The translations under genes and the position numbers were made by a program. Positions 17,235 through 25,775 of a DNA stretch of 64,000 nucleotides are shown here, piece after piece. The stretch spans positions 60,901-124,900 of the forward strand of contig NZ_JABFFR010000030.1 of NCBI RefSeq assembly GCF_013423485.1. The letters are read 5' to 3'. The stretch comes from Azospirillum oleiclasticum. GTDB taxonomy: Bacteria > Pseudomonadota > Alphaproteobacteria > Azospirillales > Azospirillaceae. A model generated the notes under the pieces. That model ran no database searches. It worked only from the letters and a program-made list of their open reading frames with translations, and was not told the origin of the DNA. Positions within the stretch are counted from its first letter, which is position 1; each line of letters begins with the position of its first letter.

Positions 17235-18155
17235 CTAAACAATCAGCCCATAGGACGATCGGAGCGCTGCGGCGTTCCGCGCCCAGGCGTCGCGCTCCAG
17301 CCGCACCCAATCGATGAAGGCCCGCACCTTGCCCAGCCGCAGCCGTTCGTGCGGGCAGACGATCCATTGGGTGACGGCGGTGATGTCGGGCGGGGCCGCC
17401 ACCGGGCAGACCAGACGCCCGTCGCGCAGCTCCTCCCAGGCCAGCAGCTCGCTTTCCAGCGCGATGCCGAAGCCGGCGACCGCCCCGTCGATGACCATGT
17501 GGGAGCGGTCGAACAGCACCCGGCTCCAGCGCCGGTCGGTGGCGACCCCGGCGCGGGCGAACCAGTGCTTCCATTGGATCTGCGACTTCACGGAGTGGAT
17601 CAGCCGCCGGTCGGGAAGGTCCTGCGGGGCGAGGCTGCCAGCGGTGGCGTAGGCGGGGGCGCAGACCGGCAGGAAATGCTCCTCGACCAGCGGCTCGACG
17701 TAGAGGCCGGGCCACTGGCCCTCGCCGTGGCGGATCTCGATGTCGACGCCCTCGCGGTCGAAGTTGGTCGGCTCGTTGGTGCCGTCGATGCGTACCTCGA
17801 ACTGCGGGTGCGCCTCGATGAAGCCGGCCAGTCGCGGCATCAGCCACTTGGCGGCGAGGCTGGGGGCGGCGCGGACGGTCAGCGCCGCGACGACGCGGAA
17901 GCCGCGCAGCGCGTGGGTCGCCTCGACGATCCGTTCGACGCTGCCGACGATCAGTTCGAAATAGCGCTCACCCGCCTCCGTCAGCTTGATGGTGCGGCCG
18001 TCCTTGATGACCAGAGCGGTGCCGAGATAGGCCTCCAGCGAGTGGATCTGCTGGCTGATCGCCGAGGGCGTGACGCCCTGCTCCTGCGCCGCGCCGACGA
18101 TGCTGCCGGCGCGCGCCACGGCGTGGAACATGCTGATCGCTCGAAACGGAATCAT
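17235..18155 (-). CDS. LysR family transcriptional regulator (GcvA-like)
   Basis: A 306-residue LysR protein with the helix-turn-helix at about 5-62 (FRAISMFHAVARAGSIVGAAQEQGVTPSAISQQIHSLEAYLGTALV). The pattern AAQEQGVTPSAISQQI and the C-terminal lobe with FDRSHMVIDGAVAGFGIALES resemble the GcvA-like subgroup. It lies immediately upstream of, and in the same direction as, the operon beginning at 17105, with about 130 bases between that could hold a target promoter. The start at 18155 (MIPFRAISMF) is chosen because homologues begin close to the helix-turn-helix; the longer frame adds 21 unlike residues. Confidence 0.87.
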   Translation of the reverse strand: MIPFRAISMFHAVARAGSIVGAAQEQGVTPSAISQQIHSLEAYLGTALVIKDGRTIKLTEAGERYFELIVGSVERIVEATHALRGFRVVAALTVRAAPSLAAKWLMPRLAGFIEAHPQFEVRIDGTNEPTNFDREGVDIEIRHGEGQWPGLYVEPLVEEHFLPVCAPAYATAGSLAPQDLPDRRLIHSVKSQIQWKHWFARAGVATDRRWSRVLFDRSHMVIDGAVAGFGIALESELLAWEELRDGRLVCPVAAPPDITAVTQWIVCPHERLRLGKVRAFIDWVRLERDAWARNAAALRSSYGLIV

Positions 18156-18237
18156 CGCTGGACCTCCGGGCTCCATCCATAGCACGGCAAGGTCCAGCGA
18201 CGACGGCGATCCGATCAAGGGCCCGCCGGCCGGCGCC

Positions 18238-18951
18238 TCACCGGTTCCTGGACACCCGCCAGTCCGCGAACTCCATGCGCCAGCGCTCGTCGGTGGGCGG
18301 GTAGAGGCCGAGGATGCTCTCGCCCTCCAGCACCTTCTCGGTGACGAAATCCTCGAACGCGGTCATGTCAATCGCCTCCTCGGCGATCTCGTCGGCGAGA
18401 TGGGCGGGGATGACGACCACACCCTCCGCGTCGCCGACCACGATGTCGCCCGGCCACACCGCCACGTCGCCGCAGCCGACGGGCAGGTTGATGTCGACGG
18501 CCTGATGCCGGGTCAGGTTGGTGGGGGCGGAGGGGCGGCTGTGGTAGGTCGGAAAGTCGAGCGCCCCGATGTCGGGGCTATCGCGGAAGCCGCCGTCGGT
18601 CACCATGCCGGCGGCCCCGCGCACCATCAGCCTCGCGGCCAGGATCGACCCGGCCGAGGCGGCGCGCGGATCCTTGCGGCTGTCGATGACCAGCACGGCG
18701 CCGGCCGGGCATTCCTCCACCGCCTTGCGCTGGGGGTGGCTGCGGTCCTGGAAGACGCCGATGGGGTTCAGATCCTCGCGCGCGGGGATGTAGCGCAGGG
18801 TGTAGGCGGGGCCCACCATGTTGCGGCCCTTCGGCGCCACCGGGTGGACGTCCTGGATGAACTGGTTGCGCAGGCCGCGCTTGAACAGGGCGGTGCACAG
18901 GGTGGCGGTGCTGACCGTCATCAGACGGTCGCGGGTGGTGTCGGACAGCAT
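18238..18951 (-). CDS. RraA/HMG-aldolase family protein
   Basis: A 237-residue protein of the RraA/4-hydroxy-4-methyl-2-oxoglutarate aldolase family. It shows the conserved GAAGMVTDGGFRD motif (substrate and metal site), a GPAYTLRYIP segment and the IVVGDAEGVVVIP segment. In catabolic clusters these proteins act as class II pyruvate aldolases or oxaloacetate decarboxylases, rather than as RNase E inhibitors. Its position 10 bases after a sugar-acid dehydratase suggests cleavage or processing of the 2-keto-3-deoxy acid made by that enzyme. It is the last gene of the operon. Confidence 0.85.
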   Translation of the reverse strand: MLSDTTRDRLMTVSTATLCTALFKRGLRNQFIQDVHPVAPKGRNMVGPAYTLRYIPAREDLNPIGVFQDRSHPQRKAVEECPAGAVLVIDSRKDPRAASAGSILAARLMVRGAAGMVTDGGFRDSPDIGALDFPTYHSRPSAPTNLTRHQAVDINLPVGCGDVAVWPGDIVVGDAEGVVVIPAHLADEIAEEAIDMTAFEDFVTEKVLEGESILGLYPPTDERWRMEFADWRVSRNR

Positions 18952-18961
18952 CGGGTGATCC

Positions 18962-20716
18962 TCAGAAGATGTCCGGCTCGCCCACGGGCGGGCCGAAGTC
19001 GGTTTGCAGGAAATCGAAGTCGCAGCCCTTGTCGGCCTGCGCGATGTGGCGGGAGAACATCCAGCCATAGCCGCGGCCGTAGCGCGGGGCCGGCGGCACC
19101 AGCGCCGCACGCCGGCGCTCCAGCTCCGCCTCGTCCACCTCCAGGGAGATGCTGCGCGACGGCACATCGACGCTGATGAGGTCGCCGGTGCGCACCAGGG
19201 CCAGCGGGCCGCCGACGTAGGATTCCGGGGAGACGTGCAGGATGCAGGCGCCGTAGCTGGTGCCGCTCATCCGCGCATCGGAGATGCGCACCATATCCCG
19301 CACGCCCTGGCGCACCAGCTTCTTCGGGATCGGCAGCATGCCCCATTCCGGCATGCCGGGACCGCCGAGCGGGCCGGCGTTGCGCAGCACCAGCACATGC
19401 TCCGGCGTCACATCCAGATCGTCGCGGTCGATGGTCGCCTTGAGATCGGGGTAATTGTCGAACACCAGCGCCGGGCCGGTGTGGCGGAGCAGGTGGGGGG
19501 CCGCGGCCGAGGGCTTCATGACGCAGCCGTCGGGCGCCAGATTGCCGCGCAGCACCGCCAGCGCCCCCTCCGCGTAGATGGGGTTGTCGAGCGGGCGGAT
19601 GACATCGTCGTTGTAGACCTCGGCCTCGGCCAGCTCCTCCGACCATGGGCGGCCGGTCACGGTGAGCTGGTCGAGGTCGAGGAAGGGCTTCAGCCGCAGC
19701 ATCAGCCCCGGCAGCCCGCCGGCATAGTAGAAATCCTCCATCAGGTAGCGGTCGCCGCTGGGGCGGATGTTGGCGATCACCGGCACGGTCCGGCTGGCGC
19801 GGTCGAAGTCGTCGAGCCCGATCGCGTGCGCCGCCCGTCGCGCCATCGCCAGCAGATGGATCACCGCGTTCGTCGAGCAGCCCATCGCCATGGCGACGGT
19901 GATGGCGTTGCGGAAGGCGCCCTCCGTCTGGATGCGCGACGGCGTCAGATCCTCCCACACCATGTCGACCGCGCGGCGGCCGGCGGCGGCGCACATGCGG
20001 ATGTGGTTGGAATCCGCGGCCGGGATGGAGGAGGCGCCAGGCAGCGTCATGCCGATCGCCTCGGCCAGGGCGGTCATGGTCGCGGCGGTGCCCATGGTCA
20101 TGCACACGCCGTAGGAGCGGGCGATGCCCACCTCCATCTCGTTCCAGTCCTTGTCGGAGATGGCGCCGGCCCGCCGCTCGTCCCAGTATTTGAACGCGTC
20201 CGACCCGGAGCCCAGCACCCGCCCGTGCCAGTTGCCGCGCAGCATCGGCCCGGCCGGGACGTAAATGGCCGGAACCCCGGCGCTGGTGGCGCCCAGAAGA
20301 AGGGCCGGCGTGGTCTTGTCGCAGCCGCCCATCAGCACCACGCCGTCCACGGGATGGGAACGGATCAGCTCCTCCGTCTCCATCGCCAGGAAATTGCGGT
20401 AGAGCATGGTGGTCGGCTTGACCTTGCTCTCCGACAGCGAGAGGGCGGGCAGCTCCACCGGGAAGCCGCCGGCCTGGAGCACGCCGCGCTTCACGTCCTC
20501 CACCCGCTGCTTGAAATGGGCGTGGCACTGGTTCAGGTCGGACCAGGTGTTGATGATCGCGATCACCGGCTTGCCGGCGTAATCCGCGGCCGCATAGCCC
20601 ATCTGGTTCATCCGCGACCGGTGCCCGAAGGACCGGAAGTCGTCGGGGGCGAACCAGCGGGCGCTGCGCAGCTCGTCCGCCGTCTTGCGGCGCGGCGGTG
20701 TGTCGTGTGAGGGCAT
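18962..20716 (-). CDS. IlvD/Edd family sugar-acid dehydratase (arabinonate/xylonate type)
   Basis: A 584-residue Fe-S dehydratase. The three cysteines that should hold a [2Fe-2S] cluster are Cys64 (SDLNQCHAHF), Cys132 (MGGCDKTTPA) and Cys205 (YGVCMTMGT), and the length matches the L-arabinonate/D-xylonate dehydratase subgroup better than dihydroxyacid dehydratase. It converts an aldonic acid to a 2-keto-3-deoxy acid. The lactonase gene upstream and the RraA-like gene downstream give a plausible order: lactone opening, dehydration, aldol cleavage. The start at 20716 gives MPSHDTPPRRKTADELRSARWF, as expected for the family. Confidence 0.9.
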   Translation of the reverse strand: MPSHDTPPRRKTADELRSARWFAPDDFRSFGHRSRMNQMGYAAADYAGKPVIAIINTWSDLNQCHAHFKQRVEDVKRGVLQAGGFPVELPALSLSESKVKPTTMLYRNFLAMETEELIRSHPVDGVVLMGGCDKTTPALLLGATSAGVPAIYVPAGPMLRGNWHGRVLGSGSDAFKYWDERRAGAISDKDWNEMEVGIARSYGVCMTMGTAATMTALAEAIGMTLPGASSIPAADSNHIRMCAAAGRRAVDMVWEDLTPSRIQTEGAFRNAITVAMAMGCSTNAVIHLLAMARRAAHAIGLDDFDRASRTVPVIANIRPSGDRYLMEDFYYAGGLPGLMLRLKPFLDLDQLTVTGRPWSEELAEAEVYNDDVIRPLDNPIYAEGALAVLRGNLAPDGCVMKPSAAAPHLLRHTGPALVFDNYPDLKATIDRDDLDVTPEHVLVLRNAGPLGGPGMPEWGMLPIPKKLVRQGVRDMVRISDARMSGTSYGACILHVSPESYVGGPLALVRTGDLISVDVPSRSISLEVDEAELERRRAALVPPAPRYGRGYGWMFSRHIAQADKGCDFDFLQTDFGPPVGEPDIF

Positions 20717-20796
20717 CGAACGGGCCTCGCGGAAGGGGGGTGGTGGCGGGAGAAGCGGGGCCGTTTCCGCCGGCGGCCCCGCGCTGGGTTGAACGC

Positions 20797-22056
20797 TCAG
20801 CCGAGCGGAAGGAAGCCGCACCAGAACATCGGCCCCTTGGCGGTATCGACCGCGTGGGTGGCGGCGAGCGTCAGCTTGCCGTCGTCGCCGATGCGGAACA
20901 TCGACAGCGTCGCCGGGACATTGGTCACGCTGCCGCCGTCCTTCACCGCCATGGGTGCGACGCTGGCGGCGACCAGGGTCTTGCCGGCCGGATCGACGGT
21001 GAAGGTGCGGACGTGGAAGCTGCGCGTCGGGGCGGACTGGACCAGCGTCGGCTCGCCCGTCGCCGGGTCGAGCGCGAACACGGCGATGCTGTTCTCGCCG
21101 CCGGCGAAGACCTTCTGCCCGTCCACATCGACCCGCCGGTCGGCGCGGTTGGAGAGGTAGAGGAAGCCGCCGCCGGGATGCAGATGGATGGCGCCGGCCG
21201 CCTGCGACGGCAGCGTGCTGGCCGGATCGGCGAGCGTGGTCTTGGTGAAGACCGGGGCGTCCGACAGCCGGTCGTTGTCGATCCGGTACATCTGGAGCGT
21301 GTTCTGGCGCTCGATGGCCGCGTACATCCAGGGCTGGCTGGGGTGGAAATCGACGTGGCGGGGGCCGAAGCCGTAGCCGCTCCCCGGCGCCACCGTCTGC
21401 GCCGCCGTCAGCCGGCCCTCGGTCAGGGTGAACAGCTTGATGGCGCCGGGATCCTCGGGCTTCCCGGACGCCGGGTCGTTGCCGCGCGCGATCACGACGG
21501 CCGCGCGGTTCGACGGCAGCACCCGCACCTGATGGGCGTAGATCCCGGCATCGACCCGCCCGTCCTGCACGATCTCCGCGCCCACCGCGCCGTTCTCAGC
21601 GATTGCATGGACGCCGAGGTGGCTGGGGTCGTTGTAGGCGATCAGCAAGAACCGGCCGGTGGCGTCCACCGTGATGTTGATCGGCCGCGCCTTGAGCGAC
21701 GCCGGCTCGCCGCTGGCGGTCAGGGCGCCGGTCGCGGGGTCCTGGCGGAAGGTGGTGACGTGGTGCTTGTCGTTGGTGGTCGACGAGAAGCGGTTGCTCG
21801 ACGCCACGAAGACGAAGGGCTTGGACGGGTGTTTCCAGACATACTGGATCGGCGCCGGCACCGTGACGGTGCCGCGGGCGACCGCGGCGGTCCCGTCCCC
21901 GCCGGTGTCGTACAGCGTCAGATCCGGCCCGACGGCGACGTAGAGGGCCGTCCGGCCCGCGGGCGCGGCGGATGCCAGGCGCCACGGCGCGGCCGACAGG
22001 ACGGGAAGCGACATTCCAACCACCAGGGACTGCGTGAACCGACGACGATCGAGCAT
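20797..22056 (-). CDS. Beta-propeller lactonase (6-phosphogluconolactonase/Pgl-like) with Tat signal
   Basis: A 419-residue exported protein. A twin-arginine motif (DRRRFTQSL) precedes a hydrophobic stretch and an ASAAP cleavage region, so it is probably delivered folded to the periplasm. The body is a seven-bladed propeller of the YbhE/Pgl lactonase family, with repeats such as YAHQVRVLPSNRAAVVIARG, GFGPRHVDFHPSQPWMYA and FHVRTFTVDPAGKTLVAAS. It may open a sugar lactone in the periplasm before uptake. It lies between the ABC transporter and the dehydratase, in the same direction. The propeller fold is also used by non-lactonases, so the activity is inferred from context. Confidence 0.8.
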   Translation of the reverse strand: MLDRRRFTQSLVVGMSLPVLSAAPWRLASAAPAGRTALYVAVGPDLTLYDTGGDGTAAVARGTVTVPAPIQYVWKHPSKPFVFVASSNRFSSTTNDKHHVTTFRQDPATGALTASGEPASLKARPINITVDATGRFLLIAYNDPSHLGVHAIAENGAVGAEIVQDGRVDAGIYAHQVRVLPSNRAAVVIARGNDPASGKPEDPGAIKLFTLTEGRLTAAQTVAPGSGYGFGPRHVDFHPSQPWMYAAIERQNTLQMYRIDNDRLSDAPVFTKTTLADPASTLPSQAAGAIHLHPGGGFLYLSNRADRRVDVDGQKVFAGGENSIAVFALDPATGEPTLVQSAPTRSFHVRTFTVDPAGKTLVAASVAPMAVKDGGSVTNVPATLSMFRIGDDGKLTLAATHAVDTAKGPMFWCGFLPLG

Positions 22057-22157
22057 GGCATGGTTCCTCCCGTGCCGCGGGCCTTGCAATAGCCGGCGGT
22101 GTTGATTTTTCGCGTGGGGATGTCTTGCGGTGGCGTTTCCGCCCGCCGCGGGCCGCG

Positions 22158-23012
22158 TCAGGTCTGGGTGCCCCAGCGCAGCACCGTCCGCCGTTCGATG
22201 GTGCGGAAGATCAGGTTCTCCACCACCAGACCGATGGTGATCACGGTGAGCAGCCCGGCGAAGACCGCCGGGATTTCCAGCAGGTTGCGGTTCTCGAAGA
22301 TAAACCAGCCGAGCCCGCCCTGTCCCGACGCCACGCCGAACACCAGCTCCGCCGCCACCAGCGTGCGCCAGGCGAAGGCCCAGCCGATCTTCAGCCCGGT
22401 CAGGATCGAGGCGAAGGCCGCCGGGATCAGGATCTTGCGGATGTAGGCGAAGCCCTTCAGACCGTAATTGCGCCCGACCATGCGCAGCGTCTGCGACACC
22501 GCGCGGAAGCCGGAATGGGTGTTGAGCGCCACCGGCCACAGCACGGAATGGATGAGGATGAAGACCAGGCTGCCGTTGCCCAGCCCGAACCAGATCAGCG
22601 CCAGCGGCAGCAGCGCGATGGCCGGCAGCGGGCTCAGCATCGCCGTCATCGTCTCCAGGAAATCGGACCCCAGCCGGGTGCCGATCGCCAGCACCGTCAG
22701 CAGCCCGGCCAGCACCACCCCGGCCGCGTAGCCCATCAGCAGCACCTTGATCGAGGTCCAGGCCCGCGCCGGCAGGCTGCCGTCGGCCACCCGGTCGGCG
22801 AGCGCCGCCAGGGTCTCGGTGAAGCTGGGGAACAGCAGGGGGTTGTCGAGCAGCCGGCCATAGGTCTCCCAGATCAGGGCGAGAACCACGACCAGCAGCG
22901 TCTTGCGGACGAAGCCGTTGTCCCAGGCCCGTTCCAGCAGGCCGCGGGCGCGTTCGACCTCGCCGCTGGCCGGGCCGGCGGCGGATCGCATCAGGATGCG
23001 TGCGGTGGCCAT
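22158..23012 (-). CDS. ABC transporter permease (NitT/TauT/SsuC type)
   Basis: A 284-residue inner-membrane permease with about six helices. The binding-protein-dependent transport motif LRMVGRNYGLKGFAYIRKILIPAAFASILTGLKIGWAFAWR corresponds to the EAA loop that contacts the ATPase. The arrangement is that of nitrate/sulfonate/taurine permeases. It follows the ATPase gene closely (5 bases) and is paired with the binding protein at 23829. Together with the sugar-acid enzymes downstream it suggests import of an organic anion rather than of nitrate or taurine. Confidence 0.9.
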   Translation of the reverse strand: MATARILMRSAAGPASGEVERARGLLERAWDNGFVRKTLLVVVLALIWETYGRLLDNPLLFPSFTETLAALADRVADGSLPARAWTSIKVLLMGYAAGVVLAGLLTVLAIGTRLGSDFLETMTAMLSPLPAIALLPLALIWFGLGNGSLVFILIHSVLWPVALNTHSGFRAVSQTLRMVGRNYGLKGFAYIRKILIPAAFASILTGLKIGWAFAWRTLVAAELVFGVASGQGGLGWFIFENRNLLEIPAVFAGLLTVITIGLVVENLIFRTIERRTVLRWGTQT

Positions 23013-23017
23013 CGGCG

Positions 23018-23827
23018 TCAGGCCCCGTGCCCGGTGTCGGAGAACAGCATGTCGTGAATCTCCTTCTCAAGCCGGCCGGCGCTGCCGTCGGTCGGCGACA
23101 CCGTGTCGACCCCTTCCACCTCCGCCTTGACGCGGCCGGGGTGCGGCGACAGCAGCAGGATGCGGTTGCCGATCTTGATCGCCTCGGCGATGGAGTGGGT
23201 GACGAACATCACGGTGAAGCGCGTTTCCTCCCAAAGCTGCAGCAGCTCGTCCTGGCAGGTGCGGCGGGTCAGCGCGTCGAGTGCCGCGAAGGGCTCGTCC
23301 ATCAGCAGGATGTCCGGCTCCATCGCCATGCCGCGGGCGATCGCCACCCGCTGCTTCATGCCGCCCGACAGCGTGTGCGGGTAGCTGTCGACCGCCCGCG
23401 TCAGATGCACCTTCTCGATGTAGTGGCGCGCCTTCTCCTCCGCCTCGCGGTGACCGAGCCGCCGCGCGTCGAGCAGGGGGAACATCACGTTTTCCAGCAC
23501 CGTCTTCCAGGGCAGGAGCTGGTCGAACTCCTGGAACACCATCATGCGGTCGGGCCCCGGTTCCGTGACCGTGCGGCCCTTGATGGTGATGCGCCCCTCG
23601 CTCGGCCGCATGTAGCCGCCGACCGCCTTCAGCAGGGTGGACTTGCCGCAGCCGGACGGACCAAGCAACACGAAGCGGTCGGACACGCCGACCTGGAAGC
23701 TCACCCGCTCGGTCGCCGTGACGACGGCTCCCGGCGTCTTGTAGCGCAGCGTGACCCCATCGACGTCGAGCAGCACCGGGGCGGCCTCCCCCGCCGCGGC
23801 GGGGGAGAAGGCTTGGACCGCGGCCAT
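23018..23827 (-). CDS. ABC transporter ATP-binding protein (NitT/TauT type)
   Basis: A 269-residue ATPase with Walker A GPSGCGKST, Q-loop FQEFDQLLPW, signature LSGGMKQR, Walker B ILLMDEPFAALD and the switch histidine in FVTHS. The C-terminal tail (GVDTVSPTDGSAGRLEKEIHDMLF) is the short regulatory-type tail common in nitrate/sulfonate ATPases. The start at 23827 lies two bases after the binding-protein stop, so translation is coupled. It powers the transporter formed with the permease at 22158 and the binding protein at 23829. Confidence 0.93.
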   Translation of the reverse strand: MAAVQAFSPAAAGEAAPVLLDVDGVTLRYKTPGAVVTATERVSFQVGVSDRFVLLGPSGCGKSTLLKAVGGYMRPSEGRITIKGRTVTEPGPDRMMVFQEFDQLLPWKTVLENVMFPLLDARRLGHREAEEKARHYIEKVHLTRAVDSYPHTLSGGMKQRVAIARGMAMEPDILLMDEPFAALDALTRRTCQDELLQLWEETRFTVMFVTHSIAEAIKIGNRILLLSPHPGRVKAEVEGVDTVSPTDGSAGRLEKEIHDMLFSDTGHGA

Positions 23828-23828
23828 C

Positions 23829-24839
23829 CTAGTTGCCGGCCAGGTCATGGGCCACCGGCAGGTAATAGTCCTTCCACGAGGCCGGCATGGTCTTCAGCGC
23901 ACCGGTCATGTGCAGGTGGGCGGCGAACTTCATGGTGCCCTGCGGCTGTAGGCTCCATTCGGACATGCCGGGCTGGGCGAGCAGGGCCAGCAGATCCTCC
24001 GCCGGCGTCTTGTCGCTGGTCACCTCCTTGTAGATGGCGACCGCCTCCTTCGGGTTGTTCTCGATGAAGGCCTTGGCCTCGGCGGCGGCGTTGCGCACGG
24101 CCTGGATGATCTTGGGGTTGGCGTCGGCGAACTTGGTGGTGGTGAAGAACTGGCCCTGCGACAGTGGGCCGCCGATGATCTCGGCCGAGGTCGTCACCAC
24201 ATGGGCGCCCGGCACGTCCTTCAGCGCGTAATGCTGGAAGGGCGGGGCGCCGAAATGGTTCTTGATCTCGTGCCCGGCGTTGCGCATCGCGACCAGCGCG
24301 TCGGCGTGCCCCATCTGCACCGTCAGCGTGTCGAAATGGTTCCACTTGTCGGGGCCGAACATCTTGGCGGCCGCCATCTGGAGCAGGATCGCCTGGGTCG
24401 ACACCTTGACCGTCGGCACCGCGATCTTGTCGCCGGGCTGGAAATCGGCCAGCGTCTTGATGCGGGGGTCGCGGCTGACCAGCAGGTTGGGCTGGGCGGA
24501 GCTGGCGACGATCCCCTTCACCGCGCCGCGGGTGCGGTCCCACATCAGCAACAGCGGCCCGGTGCCGGTGTTGATGATGTCGACGTTGCCGGAGATCAGC
24601 GCGTCCTGCTGCGCGCTGCTGCTGCTGAAGGACACCCAGCTCGTGGTGACGCCGGACAGCCCCAGCTTCTGCGCCTCCGATTCGATCAGCTTGCGCTTCT
24701 CGATCACATGGGTGGGCAGATAGAGGATCCCGAGCTGCCGGCTGAGCGAGATCTCGGTCTTCGTCTGCGCCGCCGCCGGGGCTGCCGACAGGGCGGCCAG
24801 AACGGCCGCACCGGCAAGGACGGACCTGCGATGGATCAT
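23829..24839 (-). CDS. ABC transporter substrate-binding protein (NitT/TauT/SsuA type)
   Basis: A 336-residue periplasmic protein with an N-terminal signal (MIHRRSVLAGAAVLAALSAAPAAA) that has a twin-arginine-like pair. The body is an NMT1/SsuA-like fold (GVTTSWVSFSSSSAQQDALISGNVDIINTGTGPLLLM; VSTQAILLQMAA). It starts the operon that continues through ATPase, permease, lactonase, dehydratase and RraA-like protein. The palindrome at 24963-24980 lies about 120 bases upstream and is a likely operator of this promoter. Ligand unknown; an aldonate or lactone is suggested by the downstream enzymes. Confidence 0.9.
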   Translation of the reverse strand: MIHRRSVLAGAAVLAALSAAPAAAQTKTEISLSRQLGILYLPTHVIEKRKLIESEAQKLGLSGVTTSWVSFSSSSAQQDALISGNVDIINTGTGPLLLMWDRTRGAVKGIVASSAQPNLLVSRDPRIKTLADFQPGDKIAVPTVKVSTQAILLQMAAAKMFGPDKWNHFDTLTVQMGHADALVAMRNAGHEIKNHFGAPPFQHYALKDVPGAHVVTTSAEIIGGPLSQGQFFTTTKFADANPKIIQAVRNAAAEAKAFIENNPKEAVAIYKEVTSDKTPAEDLLALLAQPGMSEWSLQPQGTMKFAAHLHMTGALKTMPASWKDYYLPVAHDLAGN

Positions 24840-24962
24840 AGGGTTTCCTCCTGTAGGACGGCGCCCGCGCGGGCGCTTGTTGTTCTTGGAGCGATCACCG
24901 GCGCGTCGGTACGCGGGCTGACGCACGGTCGGTTGCTTGGATTGTTCGGTTCGCGCACTAAA

Positions 24963-24980
24963 GCACTAATGCATTAGTGC
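24963..24980. promoter_or_regulatory. Perfect 18-bp palindrome between divergent ABC operon and GntR gene (operator)
   Basis: GCACTAATGCATTAGTGC is a perfect palindrome, with one extra GCACTAAA half-site just upstream. It is centred in the intergenic region between the binding-protein gene (start 24839, minus) and the GntR regulator (start 25046, plus). Symmetric sites of this size are typical for dimeric GntR-FCD repressors, so it is probably bound by the product of 25046-25738 and controls both directions. Confidence 0.65.
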
Positions 24981-25045
24981 GTCAAGCTGGTTCGATGGGT
25001 TACACTGCGGTCGGTCGGCTATCGGGTCGGCGGAAAGGACGGGGT

Positions 25046-25738
25046 ATGGACGCGATGACGACCGGGCGGCGGGCCGGCAGCGGGCGCATCGGCGCGGTGC
25101 AGGTGTTCGACATCCTGCGCGAGGAGATCATTTCACTGCGGCTGGCGCCCGGCTCGACGCTGTCGCGGCTGGAGTTGCAGGACCGCTTCGGCCTCAGTTC
25201 GACGCCGATCCGCGACGCCCTGATGCGTCTGGAGGAGGAGGGGCTGGTCCATGTCTTCCCGCAGCACGCCACGGTGGTCAGCCCCATCGACCTGGAGCAC
25301 GCCCGCCGGGGCCAGTTCCTGCGCCGTTCGGTGGAGACGGAGGTGGTGCAGACGCTGGCGCAGCGGCCGGACGCCGCCGCGGTCGACCGTCTGCGCGGCC
25401 TGATCCGCCAGCAGCGCGCCTTCGCCGATGTCGGCGAGTATGAGGAGTTCACGCGGACGGACCGCGAGTTCCACCGCTCCATGTACGAGGCCGCCGGCGT
25501 CGGCGACCTCTGGCACCTCGTGCAGCGCCAGGGCGGCCATATTGATCGCCTGCGCCGCCTTCACCTGCCGGTGGCCGGCAAGACGGTGGAGATCCTGTCG
25601 GAGCACAGCGCCATCGTCGACGCCATCGAGGCCGGCGACCCGGCGGCGGCGGCCCGCGAACTCCGCGCGCACCTCTCCCGCTCGCTGGAGTTCATCGGCC
25701 GGCTGCGGGAAACGCACCCGGAGTATTTCGGAGGGTAG
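25046..25738 (+). CDS. GntR family transcriptional regulator (FCD type)
   Basis: A 230-residue regulator. The GntR winged helix is at about 15-80 (VFDILREEIISLRLAPGSTLSRLELQDRFGLSSTPIRDALMRLEEEGLV) and the FCD effector domain follows, with the metal-ligand-like pattern DREFHRSMYEA and a histidine in LSEHSAIVDAI. The start at 25046 follows a good ribosome-binding site (GGAAAGGACGGGGT); an alternative upstream start is unlikely because it would overlap the operator. It is transcribed away from the lactone/aldonate operon and is its likely repressor. Confidence 0.88.
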   Translation: MDAMTTGRRAGSGRIGAVQVFDILREEIISLRLAPGSTLSRLELQDRFGLSSTPIRDALMRLEEEGLVHVFPQHATVVSPIDLEHARRGQFLRRSVETEVVQTLAQRPDAAAVDRLRGLIRQQRAFADVGEYEEFTRTDREFHRSMYEAAGVGDLWHLVQRQGGHIDRLRRLHLPVAGKTVEILSEHSAIVDAIEAGDPAAAARELRAHLSRSLEFIGRLRETHPEYFGG

Positions 25739-25775
25739 CCGGCTCCGTCCTGCGGAACCGGCGCCCATGGAAGCC

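Noticed and set aside
18238..18951. Regulator of RNase E activity role for the RraA-like protein
   Set aside because: Although the family name suggests it, the location behind a sugar-acid dehydratase favours the aldolase or decarboxylase branch of the family.
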